NCBI RefSeq assembly: GCF_011762005.1
Contig: NZ_JAASQU010000001.1
Coordinates: 496,001-560,000 of the forward strand
From: Qipengyuania flava
GTDB lineage: Bacteria; Pseudomonadota; Alphaproteobacteria; Sphingomonadales; Sphingomonadaceae
Length of the DNA: 64,000 nt
Direction of reading: 5' to 3'
Of the stretch, positions 18,299 through 25,454 are shown in pieces. The position numbers and the translations under genes were made by a program. Position 1 is the first letter of the stretch, and each line of letters opens with the position of its first letter. A model generated the notes under the pieces. That model was not told the DNA's origin. It did not search any database and worked only from the letters and a program-made list of their open reading frames with translations.

Positions 18299-19312
18299 TC
18301 AGTCGATTGGTCGTATCAGGGCGTCGCTATAACCGCGCGCGCGGAGCTTGGCGAGCGCCTGCTCCGCCTGTCCACGGGTAGCGAAGGGTCCAACCCGAAC
18401 CAGTGCCAGATTGCCTTGCATCGCGACATTGCCCTGCACCTCGCGCGCCAGCCGATCGGCATTCGCGCGAACCGAGAAAGCCCCGAGTTGGACCGCGAAT
18501 TTTCCGTCCGCTTCGGTAGGCACCATTAATGGCGCGCGTGCTGGCCCGCCCTGCACCGCAGCCGGTAGTTCAGGACGCAATACGGACGGTGGGGCCGTAT
18601 CGGCTTCCGGTGCTGGTGCAGTCTGGGGAGCTTTCGGCTGAGGCGGGGCCTCGGCCATCGCTGCCTCCTGGTCGGGATCGAGCGAGGCAATGGCTCCCGG
18701 TGTCGGCACGCTACCACTTACCGTGGCTTGCCGCGGATCACCCAGCGGAGCCGAGCCGCGTGCCGGCAAACGCCGCTTGAGCACTTCGAGCAAGCCTTCG
18801 GGCGTCGCCATGCGCAGCGGCGCCGTACGTCCCGCGCGCAGTTCCGCGCGCTGGTCTTCGGGCGGATTGACGCGCCGCATGCGAACGGGTGCGCCTTCTT
18901 CGACGCCCAGTTGGTTCAACGCCGCAGGTGATAGTGCGAGCAGCCGATCATTGCTCATCGGGCCACGGTTTTCGATCCGGACGAGGATCGTGCGCCCGCT
19001 ATCGAGCGATGTCACCTCGACATAACTCGGCAAGGGCAGCGTACGATGCGCACCCGTCACGCCCTCGCCCGCATTTTCGTCTATCGTCGCATAGCCCACG
19101 CGGTCGTAATTAAGTGTATCTTCGGGCGTATAAGTCACTCCGTCGATGGTAAAGGGCTCCCCGATGACCACCGGGTAATCCGCCGAGGGATCGTTGGCGA
19201 TGCTGCGCGAAGCCGGCTCCGGCGCAGCCTGCGCAATGCCGGTGCAGGCGCCCAGCGCAAGCGCCGTCGCGGCGGTTCCCAGCGAAAAACAGGCCCTAAT
19301 TGGCGATCTCAT
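18299..19312 (-). CDS. RlpA-like septal lipoprotein with SPOR domain and altered active site
   Basis: This 337-aa protein has a lipoprotein signal (LALGAC, Cys23 lipidated), a double-psi beta-barrel domain of the RlpA type at about 45-140 and a C-terminal SPOR domain (about 262-337) that binds denuded septal peptidoglycan. RlpA cleaves such glycans in some species. Here the usual VNDRGP catalytic block reads IENRGP (113-118), so the expected Asp is Asn115, while Glu83 and His89 remain. It is therefore probably a non-enzymatic or changed septal protein. The start was moved 6 codons in, to MRSPIRAC, for the best signal peptide. It overlaps mltB by 17 bases. Confidence 0.82.
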   Translation of the reverse strand: MRSPIRACFSLGTAATALALGACTGIAQAAPEPASRSIANDPSADYPVVIGEPFTIDGVTYTPEDTLNYDRVGYATIDENAGEGVTGAHRTLPLPSYVEVTSLDSGRTILVRIENRGPMSNDRLLALSPAALNQLGVEEGAPVRMRRVNPPEDQRAELRAGRTAPLRMATPEGLLEVLKRRLPARGSAPLGDPRQATVSGSVPTPGAIASLDPDQEAAMAEAPPQPKAPQTAPAPEADTAPPSVLRPELPAAVQGGPARAPLMVPTEADGKFAVQLGAFSVRANADRLAREVQGNVAMQGNLALVRVGPFATRGQAEQALAKLRARGYSDALIRPID

Positions 19313-20318
19313 CGGCAAGCAGCCCCACACTCATGGCGTAATAGTTCGAGCAATTGTATTCGAGGATAACCCGATAATTCGAGGTTAACAGCCATGCGGA
19401 CGTCCCCGGCCCATCGGGCTGGAACAGCGTGACCAGCGTGTCGTCGGCGATATTGCGCTGCGGCTGGATACCCAGGGCGCGCCATTCGCTGACCGGCTTG
19501 TACACGCTATGCCGCTCATGCACGCGCGAGCATACGGGCGCATCAATCGGGGTGCGATAGGCGCCGACATCAAAGCCCGACGGGACATAGGCGGCCACGC
19601 CCCAAGGTTGTCCGACGCGCCAGCCCGCGTCGCGGAAGTAGTTCGCGATCGACGCCAGCGCGTCGGCGCCGTTGTTCATGATGTCTGCACGGCCGTCGCC
19701 ATTGCCGTCGGTCGCGAGCCGCAGATAGACCGAGGGCAGAAACTGCGGATTGCCGAAAGCACCTGCCCAGCTGCCCTTGAGTTCACTTCGCGAATAGCCC
19801 TTGTCGGCCACCTTCATCAGCGCAACCCATTCGCTCGCGAAGAGCTCGCGCCGACGCCCTTCCCAGGCCAGCGTGGCAAGCGCCTGCGACAAGTCGAACC
19901 CGCCCTTCACTGCGCCGTAGGCCGTCTCGTGCCCCCAGATCGCCACCAAAATCTCCGCGGGAACACCGTATTCCTGCTCGATAGCGCGGAGCGTCCCGGA
20001 CCAGCTGGCGCGCGCATCGCGGCCACCGCGTATCCGCGCGGCATCGACGTGGCGCGATATGTAAGGGGCTAGCGGGGGATAGCCGGTGCTGGTGGGCGTG
20101 CCGGGCTGGGCCCGGTCGAGGCTGATGACTCGCGAATTGGGTTCGAGTCCTGCGGTCATCCGCCGCAAGGTGCCTTCGCTGACGCCCTCGGCGCGTGCCC
20201 GCGCCATGAGCAATTGGACATAGGAATCGAAGCTCAAATCGGTTTGTGCCTGGGCAGGCACAGCGGGGAGAGCGAGGGCGAGCGCGCCCATGGCGGCGAA
20301 GAACGAGCGGGATATCAT
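19296..20318 (-). CDS. mltB: lytic murein transglycosylase, MltB family
   Basis: Cleaves the MurNAc-GlcNAc bond to give 1,6-anhydro ends during wall turnover. The 340-aa precursor has a Sec signal peptide (about 1-25, AQAQ) and no lipobox, so it is a soluble periplasmic form. The catalytic Glu131 is in AIWGHETAYG, followed by GAFGNPQFLPSVYL, the other family signature. It appears to be the first gene of the minus-strand operon running to 12.2 kb; its upstream region ends at the tRNA-Ser promoter. Confidence 0.92.
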   Translation of the reverse strand: MISRSFFAAMGALALALPAVPAQAQTDLSFDSYVQLLMARARAEGVSEGTLRRMTAGLEPNSRVISLDRAQPGTPTSTGYPPLAPYISRHVDAARIRGGRDARASWSGTLRAIEQEYGVPAEILVAIWGHETAYGAVKGGFDLSQALATLAWEGRRRELFASEWVALMKVADKGYSRSELKGSWAGAFGNPQFLPSVYLRLATDGNGDGRADIMNNGADALASIANYFRDAGWRVGQPWGVAAYVPSGFDVGAYRTPIDAPVCSRVHERHSVYKPVSEWRALGIQPQRNIADDTLVTLFQPDGPGTSAWLLTSNYRVILEYNCSNYYAMSVGLLADEIAN

Positions 20319-20402
20319 GCTGCAATTGTTGCAGAGCGTAGCTTAACGGCAAGTGTCATTCGGCGTTTGCGGGGCACAGCCCATCCTCCTTCGCGGAAAT
20401 GC

Positions 20403-20431
20403 GTGACAAGTATGCAGGTTTTGACTAGCTA
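20403..20431 (+). promoter_or_regulatory. candidate sigma70 promoter of tRNA-Ser
   Basis: GTGACA at 20403-20408 and TAGCTA at 20426-20431 are 17 bases apart and lie 14 bases before the mature tRNA 5' end. The -35 is one base off TTGACA; the -10 is weak but keeps TA at the start. It is proposed from spacing and position only. Confidence 0.35.
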
Positions 20432-20444
20432 GCCCCGCGCTCGC

Positions 20445-20534
20445 GGAGAGGTGGCAGAGCGGTTGAATGCACCGGTCTTGAAAACCGGCAAGGGTGCAAG
20501 CCCTTCGTGGGTTCGAATCCCACCCTCTCCGCCA
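20445..20534 (+). tRNA. tRNA-Ser (anticodon UGA)
   Basis: The 90-base sequence folds as a class II tRNA. The acceptor stem GGAGAGG pairs with CCTCTCC, the anticodon loop CTTGAAA carries TGA, there is a long variable arm (AAGGGTGCAAGCCCTTC), a T-arm with GTTCGAATCC, discriminator G and an encoded CCA end. It reads UCA and other UCN serine codons. It stands alone between divergent minus-strand genes, and no integrase or duplicated tRNA end suggests an island inserted here. Confidence 0.97.
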
Positions 20535-20543
20535 CATTGCGCA

Positions 20544-20729
20544 TCAGCCGTCGTCATCTCCGGGTTTGCGGACCAGCGACTGATCCTTGCGATCCGATTT
20601 GGGGTAATCCTGCGGATCGATCGAGGACTGGTGACGCAGCGCCTTGTGCTTCTTGATCACTTCGCTGTCCTCGTCGTCCTGCGCGGCGTGGTCCTGCGCC
20701 TGCGGCGTATCGCGTTCGGGAATGGTCAT
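20544..20729 (-). CDS. small hydrophilic protein, 61 aa
   Basis: The product is very polar and charged (MTIPERDTPQAQ at the start, RKPGDDDG at the end), with no hydrophobic core, signal or Cys, so it is probably disordered. A strong ribosome-binding site (AAAGGAGATCGAC before ATG) on the minus strand supports a real gene. It ends 10 bases from the 3' end of the tRNA-Ser on the opposite strand. I recognise no family; similar small stress-associated proteins are common in Sphingomonadales, but that is inference. Confidence 0.6.
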   Translation of the reverse strand: MTIPERDTPQAQDHAAQDDEDSEVIKKHKALRHQSSIDPQDYPKSDRKDQSLVRKPGDDDG

Positions 20730-20776
20730 GTCGATCTCCTTTCCCGGTCAACGCACGGCATGCCGACTGGTTGCCA

Positions 20777-22636
20777 TCAGCGACCGCGCGCGGCGATCTC
20801 GTCCATCGCCTCGCGCAACTTGGGATCCCATTCGGCCTTCAGTTCCCTGATCTTGGCGAGGAGTTCCTCATTCTCATAGGCGGGGATGTCGAGCCGGTAG
20901 GTGTCCGCGACTTCGCGCATCGAAGTGCGGTCCATCGTCTCGAATGCCTCGACCATCGCTATCGCTGCCTGGCGATCGTAGCCGAGCGCTTCGTAGACCG
21001 AACGGCCCATGCGCAGGCTGCTGTCGTAGGTTTCGCGCACGATGTCGCGGCAGCCCATAGCCCACAGATGGTACACGTGATCGCGGTCCTTGGCGCGAGC
21101 CACGACATGCAGATCGGGGAAGTTGCCGCAGGCATAGCGCACGAGCTTGTCGATCTGCTCGCGCTCATCGAGCGCCACTACGAGGATGCGCGCGCGCTCG
21201 ATCCCCGCGCTGGCGAGCAGGTCCGGCCTGGTGGCATCGCCGTAATAGGTGGAGACGCCGAACTTTTTGAGAACTTCGAGATGGTCGCTGTTGTAATCGA
21301 TCACCGTCGCGCGGTGACCCGAGGCGTCGAGCATGCGATCGACGATCCCGCCCACACGGCCGCGACCGGCAATGATGATCGGGTTCTCCTCCTCGATCGC
21401 ATCGGCTTCGCGCCCGCCCTGCCCCGCGCAATAGGCATGCGCGATAAGCTTGTCGTAGAGGATGAACAGCAGCGGCGTCACCAGCATGGTCAGCGCCACG
21501 ATAAGCAGGAGCTGCGCAGCGAACTGAGGCGCGAAGACCGCATTGGCGACACCGAAGGCGATGAGGACAAAGGCGAATTCGCCGGCCTGCGGAAGGCTGA
21601 GGCAGAACAGCCATAGCGCCTGTTTGCGCAGTCCGTAGAGCCAGCCGACGATGAGCAGCACTGCCATTTTCGCGGCGATGGTGACCGCGGCCCAGAACAG
21701 CACCGAATCCCAGATCGTCGCGGCGAGGCCGAAGTCGATCCCCGCGCCCACGGTGATGAAGAACAAGCCCAGCAGCAGTCCCTTGAACGGGTTGATGTCG
21801 CTTTCGAGCTCGTGCCGGTACTCGCTGGTGGCCAGTACCACGCCTGCAATGAAAGCACCAAGTGCGGGCGACAGGCCGACCAGCGACATCAGCAGCGCGA
21901 TCCCGATCACCACCAGCAATGCTGCGGCGGTGAACAGCTCGCGCAGATTGGCGCGCGCAATGTAGCGGAACAGCGGCCGGATCGCGAAAATGCCGATGGC
22001 GATCACCGCTGCCACTGCCGCGATACGAGTCGCCGCGGCCAGCCAGATCGACATATGCGCGGTGAGGTCGATCCCGCCATGCGCCCCGCCCTCGCCATGT
22101 CCCGCGGCAAGCGATGCGAGCTCGGGCAGAGCCAGCAGCGGGACCAGCGCGAGGATCGGGATCACTGCGACGTCCTGCACCAGCAGCACCGAGAAGCTGG
22201 CTTCGCCCCCCTGCGTGCGCATCAGCCCTTTCTCGGTGAGCGTCTGGACGATGATCGCGGTCGAACTGAGCGCCAGCACCATGCCGATCGCCAGCGCGGT
22301 CTGCCATGGCTGGTCGGCGAGCAGCGCGATCCCGGTCAGCACGAGCGTGGTCAGCACGACCTGTCCGCCGCCGAGCCCGGCAAGCTTGCCGCGCATCTCC
22401 CACAGGCGCTTGGGCTCCATCTCCAGTCCGATGATGAACAGCATCATCACCACGCCGAACTCGGCGAAGACCTGCAGCGCCTCGACATCGACCGAGAGCG
22501 CGGCGAGCAACGGCGATATCGCCATGCCGGCAAGCAGGTAGCCGAGCACCGAACCGAGCCCGAGGCGCGTGGCCAGCGGAACCGCGAGGACCCCGGCCAC
22601 GAGGATCAGGAAGGCCAGGATCAGGAAACCGGTCAC
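20777..22636 (-). CDS. Kef-type cation:proton antiporter (CPA2) with TrkA-N domain
   Basis: Inner-membrane K+/H+ (or Na+/H+) antiporter of the KefB/KefC/YbaL group. The 619 aa comprise 12-13 membrane helices (about 2-395) with family segments such as EFGVVMMLFIIGLEM, ALSSTAIIVQTL and LPQAGEFAFVL. A cytoplasmic Rossmann TrkA-N domain follows from about 407, with the nucleotide motif GRGRVGG, that gates transport in response to NAD(H) or thiol adducts, and a charged C-terminal tail. No KefF/G ancillary flavoprotein gene lies beside it. It is 37 bases downstream of lpdA on the same strand, so cotranscription is possible. Confidence 0.92.
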   Translation of the reverse strand: MTGFLILAFLILVAGVLAVPLATRLGLGSVLGYLLAGMAISPLLAALSVDVEALQVFAEFGVVMMLFIIGLEMEPKRLWEMRGKLAGLGGGQVVLTTLVLTGIALLADQPWQTALAIGMVLALSSTAIIVQTLTEKGLMRTQGGEASFSVLLVQDVAVIPILALVPLLALPELASLAAGHGEGGAHGGIDLTAHMSIWLAAATRIAAVAAVIAIGIFAIRPLFRYIARANLRELFTAAALLVVIGIALLMSLVGLSPALGAFIAGVVLATSEYRHELESDINPFKGLLLGLFFITVGAGIDFGLAATIWDSVLFWAAVTIAAKMAVLLIVGWLYGLRKQALWLFCLSLPQAGEFAFVLIAFGVANAVFAPQFAAQLLLIVALTMLVTPLLFILYDKLIAHAYCAGQGGREADAIEEENPIIIAGRGRVGGIVDRMLDASGHRATVIDYNSDHLEVLKKFGVSTYYGDATRPDLLASAGIERARILVVALDEREQIDKLVRYACGNFPDLHVVARAKDRDHVYHLWAMGCRDIVRETYDSSLRMGRSVYEALGYDRQAAIAMVEAFETMDRTSMREVADTYRLDIPAYENEELLAKIRELKAEWDPKLREAMDEIAARGR

Positions 22637-22673
22637 GCTGTCATCCCCCTCGCGCGGTGGCGCGTGTCAGGCC

Positions 22674-24089
22674 TCAGATATGGAGCGCGCGCCCGTAGCT
22701 CGCAAGCACGCTTTCGTGCATCGATTCGCTGATTGTCGGATGCGGGAAGATGGTCTGCATCAGCTCGGCTTCGGTCGTTTCCAGCGTCTTGCCGACGACG
22801 AAGCCCTGGATCATCTCGGTCACTTCCGCGCCGACCATATGCGCGCCCAGCAGTTCGCCCGTCTCCGCATCGAACACGGTCTTCACGAAGCCCTCGGCCT
22901 CGCCCAGCGCGATCGCCTTCCCGTTTCCGATGAAGGGGAAGGTGCCCGCCTTGACCTCGTAACCCGCTTCCTTCGCCTTGGCCTCGGTCAGGCCGACGCT
23001 GGCGATCTGCGGGTGGCAATAGGTGCAGCCCGGGATGTTGGCGCGGTCGAGCGGGTGCGGGTGAACGTCCTTGTTACCCAGTTCCTTGGCGATTGCTTCG
23101 GCGGTGGTGACGCCCTCATGGCTCGCCTTGTGCGCCAGCCACGGGCCTGGCGTGCAATCGCCGATCGCCCACAGCCCCTTCGACCTGGTGCGGCCGTAGT
23201 CGTCGATCTGGATGAAGCCGCGGTCCATATCGGCCAGCTTTTCCAGCCCGACGTTTTCGGTGTTGGGGACAATGCCGATCGCGGTGATGCAATGGCTGAA
23301 CTCGGTCTCGCTTACCTTGCCCTTGCTGTCCTTGATCTTGGCCGTCACGCCCTTGTCGGTGACCTTGAGGTCCTCGACGCCCGCGCCGGTCATGATCGTC
23401 ATGCCCTGCTTGGTCAGGCTCTTTTCGAGGAAGGCGGAGACGTCCTTGTCTTCCACCGGAACCACGCGGTCGAGCATTTCGACCACGGTCACATCGACGC
23501 CCATGTCGTTGTAGAAGCTGGCGAACTCGAGCCCGATCGCACCGCTGCCGATGACCAGCAGCTTCTTGGGCATTTCCTTGGGAGTCATCGCGTGGCGATA
23601 GGTCCACACGCGCTTCCCGTCGGCCTTGGCGAAGGGCAGGTCGCGCGCGCGCGCGCCGGTGGCGACGATCACATGCTTGGCGGTGAGCTTTTCCTCGCCC
23701 TTCTCGCCTTTCACAGTGAGGCTGGTCGGGCTGGTCAGCGTGCCCTCGCCCATATGCACCGCGATCTTGTTCTTCTTCATCAGGTGCGTGACGCCCTGGT
23801 TGAGCTGCTTGGCGACACCGCGGCTGCGTTTCACCACCGCTTCGAGATCGGCCTCGATCTTGCCGGCGATCTTGAGGCCGTAATCCTCGGCGTGCTGGGC
23901 GTAGTGGAGGATCTCGGCCGAGCGCAGCAGCGCCTTGGTCGGGATGCAGCCCCAGTTGAGACAGATACCGCCGAGCAGTTCGCGTTCGACGATGGCGGTC
24001 TTGAGGCCCAACTGCGCGCAGCGGATCGCCGCGACATAGCCGCCGGGGCCGCTTCCGAGCACGATGACGTCGTAATTGGTGTCAGCCAT
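22674..24089 (-). CDS. lpdA: dihydrolipoyl dehydrogenase (E3)
   Basis: FAD enzyme that reoxidises dihydrolipoyl groups of 2-oxoacid dehydrogenases with NAD+. It has 471 aa, an FAD-binding GSGPGG at 12-17, a redox disulfide in GGICLNWGCIP (Cys43, Cys48), an NAD-binding GSGAIGLEF block, and a C-terminal FPHPTISES with the catalytic His. The start at MADTNYDVIVLG was preferred to an ATG 20 codons upstream because the Rossmann strand begins at once. The E2 gene pdhC is 1.4 kb upstream on the same strand, separated by three unrelated small genes; E1 is not in the window. Confidence 0.95.
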   Translation of the reverse strand: MADTNYDVIVLGSGPGGYVAAIRCAQLGLKTAIVERELLGGICLNWGCIPTKALLRSAEILHYAQHAEDYGLKIAGKIEADLEAVVKRSRGVAKQLNQGVTHLMKKNKIAVHMGEGTLTSPTSLTVKGEKGEEKLTAKHVIVATGARARDLPFAKADGKRVWTYRHAMTPKEMPKKLLVIGSGAIGLEFASFYNDMGVDVTVVEMLDRVVPVEDKDVSAFLEKSLTKQGMTIMTGAGVEDLKVTDKGVTAKIKDSKGKVSETEFSHCITAIGIVPNTENVGLEKLADMDRGFIQIDDYGRTRSKGLWAIGDCTPGPWLAHKASHEGVTTAEAIAKELGNKDVHPHPLDRANIPGCTYCHPQIASVGLTEAKAKEAGYEVKAGTFPFIGNGKAIALGEAEGFVKTVFDAETGELLGAHMVGAEVTEMIQGFVVGKTLETTEAELMQTIFPHPTISESMHESVLASYGRALHI

Positions 24090-24260
24090 GATTCGTCTCT
24101 GTAGTCTCTCGTTTGGTCGCAGACATGGACCGGGTGTTACACGGTTCAAGCGAAGAAAATCCGGGTCGCGCGGAGCCGTGTTTTACGTCGGTCCGGAGCG
24201 GGGAATGCGTGCGGGTCATGTGGCTGCGTATCGCATGGGCCCGGGCCTGTAGGACAGCCC

Positions 24261-24755
24261 TCAAAGCCCCACTCCCCTCGCCGGAGAGGGGTTGGGGAGA
24301 GGGGGCCGAAGCGCAGCATGGATCGCCTCACCCACCGCATCGGTGTCGCGCAGGATATCGTCTTTCCAAAACCGCAGGATGCGAAAGCCCTGAGATTTCA
24401 GCCAGGCGTCGCGCGCCTCATCCGCCTCGTTCTCGACATGCTGCGAACCGTCCGCCTCGACGATCAGCCTCTCGGCAAAGCACACGAAGTCGACGATGAA
24501 ATCGCCGATCTGCTCCTGCCGCTTGAATTTGGCACCATCCATCCGGCCTGCGCGCAGGATCGACCACAGCCGCGCCTCCGCCTCGGTCGGCTCGCGCCGC
24601 ATACGTTTGGCGAGAGAAAGGAGGTCGCGCTTGCCCCCTCTCCTTCCCACCGCTGCGCGGCGGGCCCCTTCCTCTCCCGCGAGGGGAGAGGAGTTCACCG
24701 TCCCCCTCTCCCCTTGCGGGAGAGGGTCGGGGAGAGGGGGTTGCGAGCGCGCCAT
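24261..24755 (-). CDS. DUF559 endonuclease-like protein with REP-derived ends
   Basis: The core (about residues 45-150 of 164) is a DUF559 domain, a Vsr-like PD-(D/E)xK fold. Candidate catalytic residues are Asp89 in GDFIVDF, Glu100 and Asp102 in LIVEADG, and His106. The family is often linked to DNA repair or restriction, but its role is unproven. The ATG shares one base with the thioesterase stop (TGATG). Residues 1-44 and the last 14 (PPLPNPSPARGVGL) are translated from REP-like repeats, so the true start may be internal, for example a GTG near 24650. The core keeps typical codon use for the region. Confidence 0.7.
   Translation of the reverse strand: MARSQPPLPDPLPQGERGTVNSSPLAGEEGARRAAVGRRGGKRDLLSLAKRMRREPTEAEARLWSILRAGRMDGAKFKRQEQIGDFIVDFVCFAERLIVEADGSQHVENEADEARDAWLKSQGFRILRFWKDDILRDTDAVGEAIHAALRPPLPNPSPARGVGL
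24266..24306. repeat. REP-like GC-rich repeat, unit A
   Basis: The segment is an imperfect palindrome built from CCCCTC...GAGGGG plus a GGGGAGAGGGGG arm, and it is the same element type as the units at 24671-24691 and 24702-24740. It forms the 3' end of the DUF559 reading frame and lies 171-180 bases upstream of lpdA. Such elements are dispersed in many Sphingomonadales genomes; I can see only these copies here. Confidence 0.7.
24671..24691. repeat. REP-like repeat, unit B (hairpin)
   Basis: CCTCTCCC at 24671-24678 pairs perfectly with GGGAGAGG at 24684-24691 across a 5-base loop. A related GC-rich arm extends leftward to about 24634 (CCCCCTCTCC, then CCGCTGCGCGG). It lies within the extended N-terminal part of the DUF559 frame. 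Confidence 0.65.
24702..24740. repeat. REP-like repeat, unit C (12-bp perfect stem)
   Basis: CCCCCTCTCCCC at 24702-24713 is the exact reverse complement of GGGGAGAGGGGG at 24729-24740, enclosing TTGCGGGAGAGGGTC, which can itself pair as an alternative inner hairpin. It is adjacent to the thioesterase stop and to the coupled DUF559 start, so it could stabilise the upstream mRNA or act as a transcription brake. Confidence 0.7.
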
Positions 24756-25129
24756 CACGCCCATTGGGCCACTGCGCGCGGGCGGTTGTTGTCGTCGAGC
24801 AGGACGAATTTGAATGTGCCCTGCGCGACCCTGGTCTCGGCGGTGCCGTTGCGCTCACGCGCGATGGCCTCGGCCGAGATGGTCAGCGAGGTGGTGCCGG
24901 TGGCGACGATCTCGCAATAGACCGACAGCTCGTCGCCCACCTGCATGACGCCGGGAAAGGCGAAATCGCTGGCCGAGACGACCACCGCCTTGCCCTTGCC
25001 CTCGCGGCTGGCGAGTGAACCGGCGCCGAGCGCCATCTGGCTCATGAGCCACCCGCCGAACACCCCGCCATAGGGGTTGAGATCGGTCGGCATCGCGGTG
25101 ACGCGGATTTGAGGGGAGCGGTCAGGCAT
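24755..25129 (-). CDS. acyl-CoA thioesterase-like hotdog protein (YciA type, catalytic Asp replaced)
   Basis: The 124-aa single-hotdog protein resembles YciA-family acyl-CoA thioesterases: TDLNPYGGVFGGWLMSQM at 15-32, a VVVSASDFAFPGVMQVGDE strand-turn segment, then TSLTISAEA and GTFKFVLLD. In active YciA enzymes the MSQM segment is followed by the catalytic Asp; here residue 33 is Ala (QMALGAGS). It may therefore be inactive, use other residues, or serve as an acyl-CoA binder. The start overlaps the preceding orphan gene by 8 bases, and the stop overlaps the DUF559 start. It is probably cotranscribed from pdhC. Confidence 0.82.
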   Translation of the reverse strand: MPDRSPQIRVTAMPTDLNPYGGVFGGWLMSQMALGAGSLASREGKGKAVVVSASDFAFPGVMQVGDELSVYCEIVATGTTSLTISAEAIARERNGTAETRVAQGTFKFVLLDDNNRPRAVAQWA

Positions 25130-25454
25130 CCGCTTTGATCTTTCTCCAAATGCCCTTCAACAAGCGCGACAAGATACTGTGTCCTTTGCCGTCAATCAGC
25201 TGGGTCTGCTGACCGACCAATTTCCAATCGACCATAGTCTCGCTTGAGATGGCCCTTCGAAAATGGTCCCATCCTGACTCATCATGAGCCAATTCTGCAC
25301 GGCTTGAGACAGCGGACCGCCACACATCGCCGACAGTCAGCCACTGTGATGCATCTTCAACCTGGACTTCCATATCGATCGCACCAAAAGCACCTTCGAT
25401 GGCCCAAATCTCATCACCATCGCCCCAAAGACCGAGATCTGGCAGTTCGGTCAA
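25122..25454 (-). CDS. acyl-carrier-protein-like orphan, 110 aa, low GC
   Basis: I do not recognise a named family. The segment DEIWAIEGAFG...VEDASQWLTVGDVW (14-45) resembles helices II-III of acyl carrier proteins (acidic helix, ED turn, TVGD). The region GWDHFRRAIS...TQLI (61-87) resembles the second half seen in ACP-like orphans. The Ser that would carry phosphopantetheine is missing (GDGDE instead of a DSL/DSI motif). The first codon is a TTG directly after the pdhC TAA, so translation may be by coupling; an internal ATG at codon 28 is an alternative. Base composition is clearly AT-richer than its neighbours, which suggests later acquisition. Confidence 0.55.
   Translation of the reverse strand: MTELPDLGLWGDGDEIWAIEGAFGAIDMEVQVEDASQWLTVGDVWRSAVSSRAELAHDESGWDHFRRAISSETMVDWKLVGQQTQLIDGKGHSILSRLLKGIWRKIKADA

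Noticed and set aside
20445-20534. tRNA-Ser as an island insertion site
   Set aside because: The tRNA is complete with CCA, no integrase or partial tRNA repeat flanks it, and the genes on both sides are core.
24261-24755. DUF559 gene as a REP-associated transposase (RAYT)
   Set aside because: It lacks the HUH transposase motif; only the repeat association is similar.
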